Shown here one piece after another: positions 8,511-17,814 of a stretch of 64,000 nucleotides of DNA (positions are counted from its first letter, which is position 1; each line of letters starts with the position of its first letter). The position numbers and the translations under genes were made by a program. Origin of the DNA: Vibrio coralliirubri (GTDB taxonomy: Bacteria; Pseudomonadota; Gammaproteobacteria; Enterobacterales; Vibrionaceae); NCBI RefSeq assembly GCF_024347375.1, contig NZ_AP025471.1, positions 1,488,001-1,552,000 of the forward strand, given 5' to 3'. Under the pieces are notes generated by a model, which saw only the letters and a program-made list of their open reading frames with translations, searched no databases and was not told the DNA's origin.

Positions 8511-9245
8511 ATGACAGTTCTCAAAAACTCTGTCTCCAAAGGTGTAAAAACGAAAGTAACAGGCCAGACTCAAGACGATGTTGTTTACTGCCATATCTTC
8601 GACGCGATACTAGAACAAAGGCTGCCACCAGCCACCAAATTAAGCGAAGAAGCACTAGCAGAAATCTTTGGCGTTAGCCGTACTATTATCCGCCGTGCCT
8701 TGCTGCGCCTCTCCTTAGAACAAGTTGTGGTGATCCGTCCTAACCGAGGTGCTGTGATTGCAGCCCCAACAGTAGACGAAGCCAAGCAGATATTTAAAGC
8801 ACGTGAAGTGATGGAAATTGCTATCACTGAGCTAGCGGTTAAGAACGCAACCAAAACCCAAATCGACGAGTGTAGAAAACTGGTCGCTAAAGAGAACTGC
8901 GCCTTTGACCAAGGTGACTATGGTTCTGGCTTACGTTTGTCTGGTGAGTTCCACATCAAACTGGCTGAAATGGCTGAGAACGCGCCACTGCTGGCTTTCC
9001 AACGCAGCTTGGTATCGCAAACCTCTCTGCTTATTGCCCAGTACGAAACCGGTAGCCACTCGAACTGCTCTTTGGATGAGCATGAAGGATTGCTGGATGC
9101 GATAGAGTCTGGCGATGAAGAGCAAGCCGTTGACCTAATGCGAGAGCATTTAAGCCACATTCGCTCCAAGCTCAACCTAGACAGCAACACAGCTTCGAGC
9201 GACCTGCATGTGGTGTTCTCAGATCTGCTCAAGAGCAAGTCATAA
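8511..9245 (+). CDS. GntR-family transcriptional regulator (FadR/FCD subfamily)
   Basis: A 244-residue regulator. Residues about 20-85 form the GntR winged helix-turn-helix (ILEQRLPPATKLSEEALAE, then FGVSRTIIRRALLRLS and VVIRPNRGAVIA). The rest is the all-helical FCD ligand domain, with likely metal or ligand residues in LSGEFHIKLAEMA and DEHEGLLDAIESGD. It sits directly upstream of xdhABC-guaD. FadR-type GntR proteins bind palindromes of the form GTN-NAC, and TGTATACA palindromes occur before this gene, xdhA, puuE/uraH and gcl/aceB. I infer that it is the local regulator of purine and glyoxylate catabolism. The effector is unknown; a pathway intermediate such as urate, allantoin or glyoxylate would be natural. 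Confidence 0.88.
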   Translation: MTVLKNSVSKGVKTKVTGQTQDDVVYCHIFDAILEQRLPPATKLSEEALAEIFGVSRTIIRRALLRLSLEQVVVIRPNRGAVIAAPTVDEAKQIFKAREVMEIAITELAVKNATKTQIDECRKLVAKENCAFDQGDYGSGLRLSGEFHIKLAEMAENAPLLAFQRSLVSQTSLLIAQYETGSHSNCSLDEHEGLLDAIESGDEEQAVDLMREHLSHIRSKLNLDSNTASSDLHVVFSDLLKSKS

Positions 9246-9300
9246 TCCTGCTAACTAGATAGCCAAATCTTTTGTTAACAACTTTTTGTTAACAAAACAG

Positions 9301-9336
9301 AAGAGAAGTAAGCCTCAGCGTTTACTTCTCTTTTTT
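9301..9336 (+). terminator. Intrinsic terminator after GntR gene
   Basis: AAGAGAAGTAA and TTACTTCTCTT form an 11-bp stem around a nine-base loop, followed by a T run. It separates the regulator from the xdh operon, so xdhA needs its own promoter. Confidence 0.85.
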
Positions 9337-9466
9337 ATGCGTAAAATCCTTTTCCATCGTTAGAAAATCACCACTACCTCCCCTGTTCGCCTTGTTATTA
9401 CTTGCCTGAATGAGGCTATAGAGTTGAATAACACCGATGCGCTCACCTCCTTAAACTCCTACAATT

Positions 9467-9478
9467 TTTGTATACATA
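9467..9478. promoter_or_regulatory. Predicted GntR operator, xdhA promoter, distal
   Basis: TTTGTATACATA contains the TGTATACA core (9469-9476), about 220 bp before xdhA. It is 92 bp upstream of a perfect copy. Confidence 0.6.
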
Positions 9479-9557
9479 GATAAAAACACATTCACACCAT
9501 TAAACTTACCAAGATCCCATCAACTCTTTATAAAACAAACAAATAGATAACAAAATA

Positions 9558-9571
9558 AATTGTATACAATT
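9558..9571. promoter_or_regulatory. Predicted GntR operator, xdhA promoter, proximal
   Basis: AATTGTATACAATT is a perfect 14-bp palindrome, the longest exact copy of the site in the window, about 127 bp before the xdhA start codon. Confidence 0.7.
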
Positions 9572-9611
9572 CACCCTAACACCTCATTGTTGCATTTTTG
9601 TAAATAAATAG

Positions 9612-9655
9612 TTGACCACAGGGTCAGGATGGATAATTATTGACCTAGAAGTCAA
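9612..9655. promoter_or_regulatory. Two RutR-box-like palindromes before xdhA
   Basis: TTGACCACAGGGTCAG (9612-9627) matches the E. coli RutR box TTGACCA-N2-TGGTCAA at 12 of 14 defined positions. TTGACCTAGAAGTCAA (9640-9655) matches at 11 of 14. Their centres are 28 bp apart, and they lie between the GntR site and the xdhA ribosome-binding site. A RutR-like TetR protein is encoded at 47710-48324. Confidence 0.5.
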
Positions 9656-9697
9656 AAAGAATACACATGGAAATATGTCGATATACAAGGAGGTCTC

Positions 9698-11143
9698 TTG
9701 ATTACTTTTTTGCTCAATCAGGAAATAAGATGTGAAGACAATCTGTCACCTAACATGACAGTGCTCAACTACCTTCGTACCAAGGTTAATAAAACCGGTA
9801 CAAAAGAAGGTTGTGGGTCGGGTGACTGTGGCGCATGTACGGTAGTTCTGGGTGAGGTGGTTGATGGACAACTGCAATACCGCTCAGTGAACTCTTGCCT
9901 TACGTTCGTTTCAGCGCTGCATGGCAAACAACTGATCACGGTAGAAGATCTGCAAAATCGAGATCGCTCATTGCACCCAGTCCAGAAGGCAGTAGTTGAT
10001 TTTCACGGTTCACAGTGTGGTTACTGCACGCCCGGCTTCATCATGTCGATGTTTGCCCTAGGCAAAAACAAACCCGATGCGAGCAAAGAAGACGTCATGG
10101 AATCACTGGCGGGTAACCTATGTCGCTGTACGGGCTACCGACCAATTGTTGATGCCGCGATGTCGCTTTCAACAGACCAACCTTTGATCGACCAGTTCGC
10201 TGAGCTCGAACGCAACACCATCAAGAAGCTAGAAAGTATTCAAGACACCGAGGCCAACTTACGCCTTGGTCACCTCACCGCTTTTTCCCCGAAAAGCACT
10301 GATGAGCTGGCCAAGCTTTTTCAAGCCCACCCGAACGCTAAGCTGGTTGCTGGCGGTACGGATTTAGCACTGGAAGTGACGCAATTCCATCGTGAGATTG
10401 AAACGCTGATCAGCGTAAACCTTGTTGAAGACATGAAGGTATGTGAAGAGACCGACACCGATTTAATCATTGGCGCTAACCTGCCTATCAGTGACTCTTA
10501 CGCGCTACTGAAAAAACACTACCCCGATTTTGGTGAACTGCTGCATCGCTTTGCTTCACTGCAAGTACGTAACCAAGGCACCATCGGCGGTAACGTGGCG
10601 AATGCCTCGCCTATCGGTGACACTCCTCCTCTGCTGATTGCCCTGAACGCGAAGATCAAACTGCGCTGTGGTGATGAGTCACGTACCATGCCGATCGAAG
10701 ATTACTTCATCAGCTACAAGGTGACGGCTCAAAAAGAGAGTGAATTCATTGAGCAGATCATCATTCCTAAGCCAACTAACGACAGCTTCCGAGCTTACAA
10801 ACTGTCTAAACGTTTAGATGATGATATCTCTGCAGTGTGTGGTGCATTCGATATTCAAATCGAAGACGGCAAGGTTTCTTACGCTCGTATCGCCTTTGGC
10901 GGTATGGCAGCAACGCCTAAGCGAGCGGCGCGTTGTGAAAACACGTTATTAGGCAAACCGTGGACAGACGCTAATATTAAGTTAGCGATGCAGGAACTGT
11001 ATAACGACTTTGAACCGCTATCTGATTTCCGTGCAAGCCAAGAATACCGTTCATTGTCGGCGGCCAACATGCTGCGTCGTTACTTCATTGAACAACAGAA
11101 CAAAAACAACCAAATCGAAACAAGGGTAACGTCTTATGTCTAA
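9698..11143 (+). CDS. xdhA: Xanthine dehydrogenase small subunit (2Fe-2S and FAD)
   Basis: A 481-residue subunit of bacterial xanthine dehydrogenase, which oxidises hypoxanthine to xanthine and then urate. The N-terminal 2Fe-2S domain has C39, C44, C47 and C67 for the first cluster, and C107, C110, C142 and C144 for the second (GSQCGYC and LCRCTGYRP). The FAD-binding domain follows, with VAGGTDLALEV and IGGNVANASPIGDTPP. It passes electrons from the XdhB molybdenum centre to NAD+. The start is a TTG with a strong AAGGAGG at 9687-9693; in-frame ATG starts nearby are absent. It overlaps xdhB by 8 bp. The promoter region holds two predicted GntR sites and two RutR-like boxes. Confidence 0.95.
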   Translation: MITFLLNQEIRCEDNLSPNMTVLNYLRTKVNKTGTKEGCGSGDCGACTVVLGEVVDGQLQYRSVNSCLTFVSALHGKQLITVEDLQNRDRSLHPVQKAVVDFHGSQCGYCTPGFIMSMFALGKNKPDASKEDVMESLAGNLCRCTGYRPIVDAAMSLSTDQPLIDQFAELERNTIKKLESIQDTEANLRLGHLTAFSPKSTDELAKLFQAHPNAKLVAGGTDLALEVTQFHREIETLISVNLVEDMKVCEETDTDLIIGANLPISDSYALLKKHYPDFGELLHRFASLQVRNQGTIGGNVANASPIGDTPPLLIALNAKIKLRCGDESRTMPIEDYFISYKVTAQKESEFIEQIIIPKPTNDSFRAYKLSKRLDDDISAVCGAFDIQIEDGKVSYARIAFGGMAATPKRAARCENTLLGKPWTDANIKLAMQELYNDFEPLSDFRASQEYRSLSAANMLRRYFIEQQNKNNQIETRVTSYV

Positions 11144-13526
11144 ATCACACGAGCATGCGATGACCCACGAAGAGATGGTTACCATTGCAAAACAAGACCT
11201 AAAAACTGGCGTAGGTAAAAGCGTTAAACACGACAGTGCAGCCAAGCAAGTAACGGGCGAAGCGGTGTACATTGATGACCGCCTAGAGTTCCCAAATCAG
11301 CTGCACGTATACGCACGCCTGAGCACTCAAGCACACGCCAACATCACCAAAATAGATTTATCACCGTGTTACGAATTTGAAGGCGTGGCAATTGCCATTC
11401 AAGCGAAAGACGTACCGGGTGAACTGGATATTGGTGCAATTCTTCCGGGTGACCCACTGCTTGCCGATGGCAAAGTAGAATACTACGGCCAACCCGTGAT
11501 TGCTGTGGCAGCTAACGATTTAGAAACGGCACGCAAAGCCGCACATGCAGCCATTATTGAATACGAAGAGCTGCCAGCAATTCTTGATGTAAAAGAAGCG
11601 CTAGAGAAAGAGCACTTCGTCACAGAGAGCCACACTCAACAACGTGGTGACTCGAAAGCAGCACTAGCAAAAGCAAAACACGTGATCTCTGGTGACCTAG
11701 AGATCGGCGGCCAAGAGCACTTCTACCTAGAAACTCAAATCAGTAGCGTGATGCCAACCGAAGACGGCGGCATGATCGTGTACACCTCGACCCAAAACCC
11801 GACCGAAGTTCAAAAACTGGTTGCGGAAGTGATTGGCGTACCGATGCACAAAGTCGTGATTGATATGCGTCGTATGGGCGGTGGTTTCGGAGGTAAAGAG
11901 ACTCAAGCAGCCTCTCCAGCGTGTATGGCTGCGGTTATTGCTCACCTTACAGGCCGACCTACCAAAATGCGTCTGCTGCGCAGTGAAGACATGCAGCAAA
12001 CCGGTAAACGCCACCCGTTCTACAACCAATACACCGTCGGTTTTGACGACAATGGTGTGATTCAAGGTGCCGACATTACCGTGGCAGGTAACTGTGGCTA
12101 CTCACCAGACTTATCAAGTTCTATTGTCGACCGCGCAATGTTCCACTCAGACAACGCCTATTATCTAGGTGATGCAACTGTGGTTGGTCATCGATGCAAA
12201 ACCAATACAGCATCGAACACCGCTTACCGTGGCTTTGGTGGCCCGCAAGGCATGATGACGATTGAACACATCATGGACGAGATTGCGCGTTACCTAAAAA
12301 AAGATCCTTTGGAAGTACGTAAGGCGAACTACTACGGCGAAGAAGGCCGTAACGTGACCCATTACTACCAAACCGTTGAAGACAACTTTTTACCTGAGAT
12401 AACCGAACAGCTTGAACGCAGCAGTGACTATCACGCACGTCGTAAAGACATCGCTGAGTTCAACAAACAGAGCCCTATCTTGAAGAAAGGCCTTGCGATC
12501 ACACCAGTGAAATTCGGCATCTCGTTTACTGCGACTTTCTTGAACCAAGCAGGTGCGCTCATCCATATCTACACCGATGGCAGTATTCATTTGAATCACG
12601 GTGGTACGGAAATGGGGCAAGGCTTGAACATCAAAGTGGCGCAAATCGTTGCACAGGAGTTCCAAGTCGATGTCGAACGTATCCAGATCACCGCTACAAA
12701 CACAGACAAAGTTCCGAACACATCACCAACCGCAGCCTCATCGGGCGCCGACCTCAACGGTAAGGCCGCGCAAAACGCCGCAATAACCATTAAGCAACGC
12801 CTGATCGACTTCGCTTCTTCGCACTTCAAAGTGTGGCCTGAAGAAGTGGTGTTTAAGAATGGCATGGTGCAGATCCGCGATGAGATAATGACCTTCAACT
12901 CGTTTGTTGAACTGGCTTGGTTTAACCAAATCTCGCTATCGAGCACTGGTTTCTACCGCACGCCGAAGATCTACTACGATCACGAGAAAGCACGCGGTCG
13001 CCCGTTCTACTACTACGCGTATGGTGCCTCTTGTTCAGAAGTTATCATCGATACCCTAACCGGCGAAAACAAGATTCTACGTGTCGATATTTTGCATGAC
13101 GTGGGGGCTTCACTGAACCCTGCGATTGATATCGGCCAAGTCGAAGGTGGCTTTGTGCAAGGTGTCGGTTGGTTAACAACGGAAGAGTTGGTTTGGAACA
13201 AGCAAGGCCGCTTGATGACCAATGGCCCGGCAAGCTACAAGATCCCAGCGATTGCCGATATGCCAATTGATTTCAGAACGCACCTTTTGGAAAACCGCAG
13301 CAACCCAGAAGACACAGTATTCAACTCGAAAGCCGTGGGTGAGCCCCCTTTCATGTTGGGTATGTCGGTATGGAGCGCACTGAAAGACGCAATCAGCTAT
13401 GTCGCCGTTAACGGCGCGATTCCTAAGCTCAACACACCTGCAACGCCAGAACGTATTCTGATGGCGATTCAGGAAGTCACTGAAACGGCTCCGACATCGG
13501 TCGATGCTCAATCAGAAACGGCTTAG
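11136..13526 (+). CDS. xdhB: Xanthine dehydrogenase large subunit (molybdopterin-binding)
   Basis: A 796-residue molybdenum-cofactor subunit holding the site where hypoxanthine and xanthine are hydroxylated. Motifs seen are RRMGGGFGGKE (near residue 250), AYRGFGGPQGM (near 370) and the catalytic glutamate in KAVGEPPFMLG (near 735). The length is usual for the separate bacterial XdhB. It overlaps xdhA and is followed after 54 bp by xdhC, so xdhA-xdhB-xdhC-guaD form one transcription unit. No export signal is seen, so the enzyme is cytoplasmic. Confidence 0.95.
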   Translation: MSKSHEHAMTHEEMVTIAKQDLKTGVGKSVKHDSAAKQVTGEAVYIDDRLEFPNQLHVYARLSTQAHANITKIDLSPCYEFEGVAIAIQAKDVPGELDIGAILPGDPLLADGKVEYYGQPVIAVAANDLETARKAAHAAIIEYEELPAILDVKEALEKEHFVTESHTQQRGDSKAALAKAKHVISGDLEIGGQEHFYLETQISSVMPTEDGGMIVYTSTQNPTEVQKLVAEVIGVPMHKVVIDMRRMGGGFGGKETQAASPACMAAVIAHLTGRPTKMRLLRSEDMQQTGKRHPFYNQYTVGFDDNGVIQGADITVAGNCGYSPDLSSSIVDRAMFHSDNAYYLGDATVVGHRCKTNTASNTAYRGFGGPQGMMTIEHIMDEIARYLKKDPLEVRKANYYGEEGRNVTHYYQTVEDNFLPEITEQLERSSDYHARRKDIAEFNKQSPILKKGLAITPVKFGISFTATFLNQAGALIHIYTDGSIHLNHGGTEMGQGLNIKVAQIVAQEFQVDVERIQITATNTDKVPNTSPTAASSGADLNGKAAQNAAITIKQRLIDFASSHFKVWPEEVVFKNGMVQIRDEIMTFNSFVELAWFNQISLSSTGFYRTPKIYYDHEKARGRPFYYYAYGASCSEVIIDTLTGENKILRVDILHDVGASLNPAIDIGQVEGGFVQGVGWLTTEELVWNKQGRLMTNGPASYKIPAIADMPIDFRTHLLENRSNPEDTVFNSKAVGEPPFMLGMSVWSALKDAISYVAVNGAIPKLNTPATPERILMAIQEVTETAPTSVDAQSETA

Positions 13527-13580
13527 AGCTTATATCGTTCGTTTAGCTTAGGAAGCATAAAAAGGGATTTAGGAGGACGT

Positions 13581-14462
13581 ATGTTTAAGGATAATTGGAT
13601 TCACGAACTGGCAAAACTGGAAGAGAACTACGAACCGTGTGTGATGGTGACGGTGCTCGAAGACAGAGGCTCCGTTCCACGCGATGCGGGTACCAAAATG
13701 CTTGTCACTCGTGACCGAATCATCGCTACGATTGGTGGTGGTCACCTTGAACATGTGGCCACTAAAATGGCTCGCGAGATGCTGATTGCCAGCGAAAAAT
13801 CACTCAAAGTAGAACGCTTCAACCTAGGCGCTCGTCTAGGCCAATGTTGTGGCGGAATGGCGACGTTAAGCTTTGAGCCGATTGGCACTCAGCAGAATCA
13901 CCTTGTGTTGTTTGGCGCAGGACACGTAGCCAAAGCGCTACTGCACATTGTCGCGACTCTGCCCTTCCGTGTGACCTGGATTGATGAACGTGAAGAAGTG
14001 TTCCCTGAAACGCTGCCACACGGTGTTAAAAAGCTTGTTTCAGATGATCCGGTTGGCGAAGTGAAACACATGCCACCAAACAGCTACTACCTTGTGATGA
14101 CCCACAACCACCAGCTCGATTTTGACCTAACCAAAGCCATAATCGACCGTGAAGACAGCCGTTACTTCGGCATGATCGGCTCGCTTACCAAGCGCAAGAA
14201 GTTCGACTTCCGCTTAGAGCAACGCGGCTACAGCCAAGAGCAAATTGAAACCATGATTTGTCCGATTGGCATTAGTGCAGTCAATGGCAAACACCCTGCC
14301 GAAATTGCGGTATCGGTTGCGGGTGAACTGATCGCACACTATCAAGGCCAAGCCCTTGAACAAAAGCGCCCAACCAAACAATATCGAAATCAGGATTTGA
14401 CCGATCAACACAGTCAACCAAGCGACGTAGGCGAACCACCATTGGAAGAGAAGATCGCCTAA
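13581..14462 (+). CDS. xdhC: Xanthine dehydrogenase accessory protein XdhC
   Basis: A 293-residue chaperone that binds the molybdenum cofactor, favours its sulfuration and inserts it into XdhB. The N-terminal XdhC/CoxI domain has VLEDRGSVPRDAGTKMLV and TIGGGHLE, and a cysteine pair in RLGQCCGGMATL, which is a likely cofactor-binding site. The C-terminal Rossmann-like domain has LFGAGHVAKAL and MIGSLTKRKKF, ending near CPIGISAVNGKHPAEIAVSVAG. The last 35 or so residues (rich in Q, P and E) are an unstructured tail. It is the third gene of the xdh operon; AGGAGG precedes the start. Confidence 0.93.
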   Translation: MFKDNWIHELAKLEENYEPCVMVTVLEDRGSVPRDAGTKMLVTRDRIIATIGGGHLEHVATKMAREMLIASEKSLKVERFNLGARLGQCCGGMATLSFEPIGTQQNHLVLFGAGHVAKALLHIVATLPFRVTWIDEREEVFPETLPHGVKKLVSDDPVGEVKHMPPNSYYLVMTHNHQLDFDLTKAIIDREDSRYFGMIGSLTKRKKFDFRLEQRGYSQEQIETMICPIGISAVNGKHPAEIAVSVAGELIAHYQGQALEQKRPTKQYRNQDLTDQHSQPSDVGEPPLEEKIA

Positions 14463-14521
14463 CACAAGTCGCAAAGCTTTAGCGGCCATAACGTCGCTGA
14501 AGTCATTAAAAGGAAGTAAAC

Positions 14522-15856
14522 ATGACAACGCAACGCAAAGCTTATCGCGCCAGTATTTTACACAGCGTCGCCGACCCAAAAGACGTCGGTATCGATGAGT
14601 CTTACGACTATTTTGAAGACGGTGTTTTAGTGGTTGAGAACGGCCATGTCGTCGACTTAGGCCATGCCGATGAGGTATTGGCTCGCCAACCTAAAACACT
14701 CGAAGTAAAAGAATACAAAGACAAACTGATCACCTCTGGCTTTATTGATACGCACATCCACTACCCTCAAACAGGGATGATCGCGTCTTACGGTGAGCAA
14801 CTTCTTGATTGGCTAGAGAACTACACCTTTCCAGAAGAAAAGCGCTTCAAAAACCCAGTCTACGCACACAAAGTGGCGAAGCTATTCCTAGACGAACTGG
14901 CAAGCAACGGCACCACTACGGCACTGGTTTTTGGCACGGTACACAAAGAGTCGGTCAACGTATTCTTTGAAGAAGCTGAGAAGCGTAACCTACGCATGAT
15001 CGCAGGTAAGGTATTGATGGATCGCAACGCGCCTGATTACCTCACCGACACACCAGAATCTGGCTATGCAGACTCCAAGGAACTGATTGAGAAATGGCAT
15101 AACCGCAGTCGTTTGCTTTACGCGGTGACACCTCGTTTTGCGCCAACCAGTACTCCAGAGCAACTTGCTACTGTCGGTAAACTGCTAGAAGAATATCCAG
15201 ACGTGTACATGCACACTCACCTTTCTGAAAACGAGAAAGAGATCGAGTGGGTGAAATCGCTGTTCCCAGAGCGCGACAGTTACCTAGATGTCTATGACCA
15301 TTACGGACTACTTCATAAGCGTTCGGTATTTGCTCATGGTATTCACCTTTCTGATTGTGAGTGTAAGCGCCTAGCGGATACCGAATCTGCCATCGCCTTT
15401 TGCCCAACTTCGAACTTGTTCTTAGGCTCGGGTTTGTTCCGATTACCTGAGATGGAAGAACACGGCATTCGTGTCGGCGTCGGTACTGATGTTGGCGCAG
15501 GTACCAGCTTCTCGATTCTGCAAACCATGAGTGAAGCGTACAAGATCATGCAGCTACAACATAAGAAGCTGCACCCAGCCAAATCGCTGTTCTTAGCAAC
15601 ACTTGGCGGTGCACGTTCACTGCATCTAGAAGACCAGATTGGTAACTTGGAAGTGGGTAAAGAGGCGGATTTCGTGGTATTAGATCTACACGCAACTCAA
15701 CTAATGCGGTTTAGAATGGAACAAGCTACCAAGCTCGAAGAGAAGCTGTTTGTACTGATGAGTTTAGGTGACGACAGAACCGTTAGCGAGACTTACATCT
15801 ATGGTGAAAAGGCCTACGACGTAAACTTCAAAGATTACAAGAAGCTCGTTAGTTAG
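14522..15856 (+). CDS. guaD: Guanine deaminase
   Basis: A 444-residue zinc amidohydrolase that deaminates guanine to xanthine, the substrate of XdhAB. Metal-site motifs are FIDTHIHYPQ (the HxH pair), MHTHLSENEKE, VFAHGIHLSD and the final aspartate in GVGTDVGAG. The region between (VYAHKVAKLFLDEL and NGTTTALVFGTVHKES) is typical of guanine deaminase. It is the fourth gene of the xdh operon, 59 bp after xdhC, and has AAAAGGAAG before its ATG. A terminator follows. Confidence 0.95.
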   Translation: MTTQRKAYRASILHSVADPKDVGIDESYDYFEDGVLVVENGHVVDLGHADEVLARQPKTLEVKEYKDKLITSGFIDTHIHYPQTGMIASYGEQLLDWLENYTFPEEKRFKNPVYAHKVAKLFLDELASNGTTTALVFGTVHKESVNVFFEEAEKRNLRMIAGKVLMDRNAPDYLTDTPESGYADSKELIEKWHNRSRLLYAVTPRFAPTSTPEQLATVGKLLEEYPDVYMHTHLSENEKEIEWVKSLFPERDSYLDVYDHYGLLHKRSVFAHGIHLSDCECKRLADTESAIAFCPTSNLFLGSGLFRLPEMEEHGIRVGVGTDVGAGTSFSILQTMSEAYKIMQLQHKKLHPAKSLFLATLGGARSLHLEDQIGNLEVGKEADFVVLDLHATQLMRFRMEQATKLEEKLFVLMSLGDDRTVSETYIYGEKAYDVNFKDYKKLVS

Positions 15857-15934
15857 GCTTAAAACCGAGTAACAATCGCTAGACAGCGACAAGCCGTCGT
15901 TAATTAAAAATCCGTCCAGATTTATCTAGCCTTT

Positions 15935-15967
15935 AAAGACCAGTTGCTGATGCCACTGGTCTTTTTT
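15935..15967 (+). terminator. Intrinsic terminator after guaD
   Basis: AAAGACCAGT / ACTGGTCTTT stem with a ten-base loop, followed by T residues. It ends the xdhABC-guaD transcript. Confidence 0.85.
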
Positions 15968-16144
15968 GTGCTTCATTCAAAGAAATATAAATTAACCGCT
16001 CACAGACAACGATCTTCGGTGACGCCAAGTCATTATATTGATAGGTTAATGTTTATACATTTCGACTTCATACTTCACTTTAGCGTCTCTTTAAAACATT
16101 CGTTTATCAGCTAAATGGAAGCACAAAATCTAGAAAGGAATTCT

Positions 16145-17026
16145 ATGTTCGAACAGGTCGTCAGCATTCTGTTTCCCGTTTTTGCCTTAGCCAGTGCTGG
16201 CTTTGCGGTCGGTCGTTGGCTCAAGCCCGATTTCAAACCGATCAATCGCATCAACATGGATGTGTGTATTCCTGCGCTAGTGTTTGCATCGCTGACCACC
16301 ATGCCGCTCGACACAGAACAACTGCCACTCATCACCGCCTCTTTGGTCGCGGTGTTGGTGCCCGCTTTATTGATGATACCAATCTGCAAGATCTTTAAAC
16401 TCAATTTCAAAGCTTGGGCTCCGCCACACATGTTCCGCAACAGTGGCAACCTGGCGATTCCCCTATTCACGTATACCTTTGGTGAGAGCGCATTAGCCCC
16501 TGCAGTACTGCTGTTTGTGGTGTCAGCTTGCGTGCACATTAGTGTTGGCTTAGCGCTGTTGAGTGAAGGTAATCCGATCAAACAGATCCTCAAAATGCCG
16601 ATATTCTTAGCCGCAGCATTAGCGATGACGCTAAACCTATCTGGCATTGCAGTTTGGAATCCAATCTACGAAGCCACATCGCTACTCGGCCAAGCTGCCG
16701 TGCCTATCATGCTGTTGTCGCTAGGTTCGCAAATGGTCAACTTGAAGCTGAGTGGGCTCAAAGTTGGCTTGCTGTGTACGGCTCAATCTCTGTTCACAGG
16801 GGCCATCGCCTTTGCCATCATCTACTTCTTTATTCCGCTGCCTACGCTGCACTTACAAATGATGGTGCTGTTCACCATGCTGCCACCTGCAGTGATGAAC
16901 TACCTGTTCGCAGAAAGGTTCAATGTCGAGCCGCCTAAAGTCGCGTCTATGGTGTTATTCGGCAACTTCCTGAGCGTGGTGACTTTGCCGATCTTGTTGT
17001 CATTCGCGCTGTCTATGTCGAACTAA
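16145..17026 (+). CDS. AEC (auxin efflux carrier) family transporter
   Basis: A 293-residue inner-membrane protein with about ten hydrophobic segments, of the AEC family. Bacterial members move small organic acids such as malate or malonate. Family features are the long N-terminal helix (SILFPVFALASAGFAVG), the MDVCIPALVFASL segment and FRNSGNLAIPLF, an NxGN-type block usual in AEC proteins. The ATG at 16145 is chosen because GAAAGGA precedes it; an in-frame ATG at 16115 lacks a good site. It follows guaD but is separated by a terminator, so it is not clearly part of the purine operon. Its cargo is unknown. Confidence 0.85.
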   Translation: MFEQVVSILFPVFALASAGFAVGRWLKPDFKPINRINMDVCIPALVFASLTTMPLDTEQLPLITASLVAVLVPALLMIPICKIFKLNFKAWAPPHMFRNSGNLAIPLFTYTFGESALAPAVLLFVVSACVHISVGLALLSEGNPIKQILKMPIFLAAALAMTLNLSGIAVWNPIYEATSLLGQAAVPIMLLSLGSQMVNLKLSGLKVGLLCTAQSLFTGAIAFAIIYFFIPLPTLHLQMMVLFTMLPPAVMNYLFAERFNVEPPKVASMVLFGNFLSVVTLPILLSFALSMSN

Positions 17027-17682
17027 TTATTTGCGCATTTATCCAGTTTAAGCTCTGCCGTCACTTTAGTAAGGCGCAGAGCTATTGCGAAACAGACTAA
17101 GTAAGGACTCACATACCAGAAGAGGCTTTCTAATGGCTGCTTCACCTGCGCTTCTCTGGTTTTTATGTATTGGTTTTTCTGCTTCTCATACTGACTCAAC
17201 ATACCATCCACCCACACGGCATCGCTTTCAACCAGCGACACGCTCGGCGCAGGAACCGTAAAATCCGATGCGTTGGGTAACAAGGTAAAATCGACATCTT
17301 TGAACGTGATCGCCGTATTCAAATACCACAAACACGCTTCGTGGTGCTGAGCGTGATTATCTAAAGAAGGCTGACCGGTGCAGGTATCACTTCTTAATTT
17401 ATCCAAAGAAAACTGCTGAACCGATTCTAAAATCGCCACCGCTCTAGTTTGTTCGGTTTCAACCCAATCACCCGCTACTTTCGCTCGAATCTCAGACACT
17501 GCACCCAGCATCCCGATACCCGCCAAGAACGGCCATAGATAATCCATAAGCTTCCATTTGCGTCGGCTCAAGTTGAACCCACACCAAATCGGAAGATGAA
17601 AAAGGAGCGTTAGCCCAAGCGATAGCAAAACGAAATTCAAGGAGCTAGAGAGCATGAGTTCGCTATCAAAGAAGTTCTTCAT
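17023..17682 (-). CDS. Hypothetical membrane protein
   Basis: A 219-residue protein I do not recognise. Two hydrophobic segments lie near the N-terminus (SSLNFVLLSLGLTLLFHL and YLWPFLAGIGMLGAVS) and one near the C-terminus (VSPYLVCFAIALRL). Between them is a roughly 100-residue soluble domain with four cysteines (residues 39-133 region: DTCTGQPS and HHEACLWYL), probably periplasmic. It overlaps the convergent AEC transporter gene by 4 bp at its 3' end. No function can be assigned. Confidence 0.6.
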   Translation of the reverse strand: MKNFFDSELMLSSSLNFVLLSLGLTLLFHLPIWCGFNLSRRKWKLMDYLWPFLAGIGMLGAVSEIRAKVAGDWVETEQTRAVAILESVQQFSLDKLRSDTCTGQPSLDNHAQHHEACLWYLNTAITFKDVDFTLLPNASDFTVPAPSVSLVESDAVWVDGMLSQYEKQKNQYIKTREAQVKQPLESLFWYVSPYLVCFAIALRLTKVTAELKLDKCANN

Positions 17683-17814
17683 AATGAGAGACTTGCCTGT
17701 ATAACAAAGAGAAATTTGATACTAAATTCGATATTTGAAAGGAGTGTAAGGGGAAAGTAAAAACAGCACTAAAAGTTAGAGTTTGGATGAATAATATCCA
17801 ATTGAAACTTGTCG

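Noticed and set aside
16111..16647. 178-residue minus-strand frame opposite the AEC transporter gene
   Set aside because: Low-complexity Ala/Ser/Thr translation of the antisense strand of a membrane protein gene; not a real gene.
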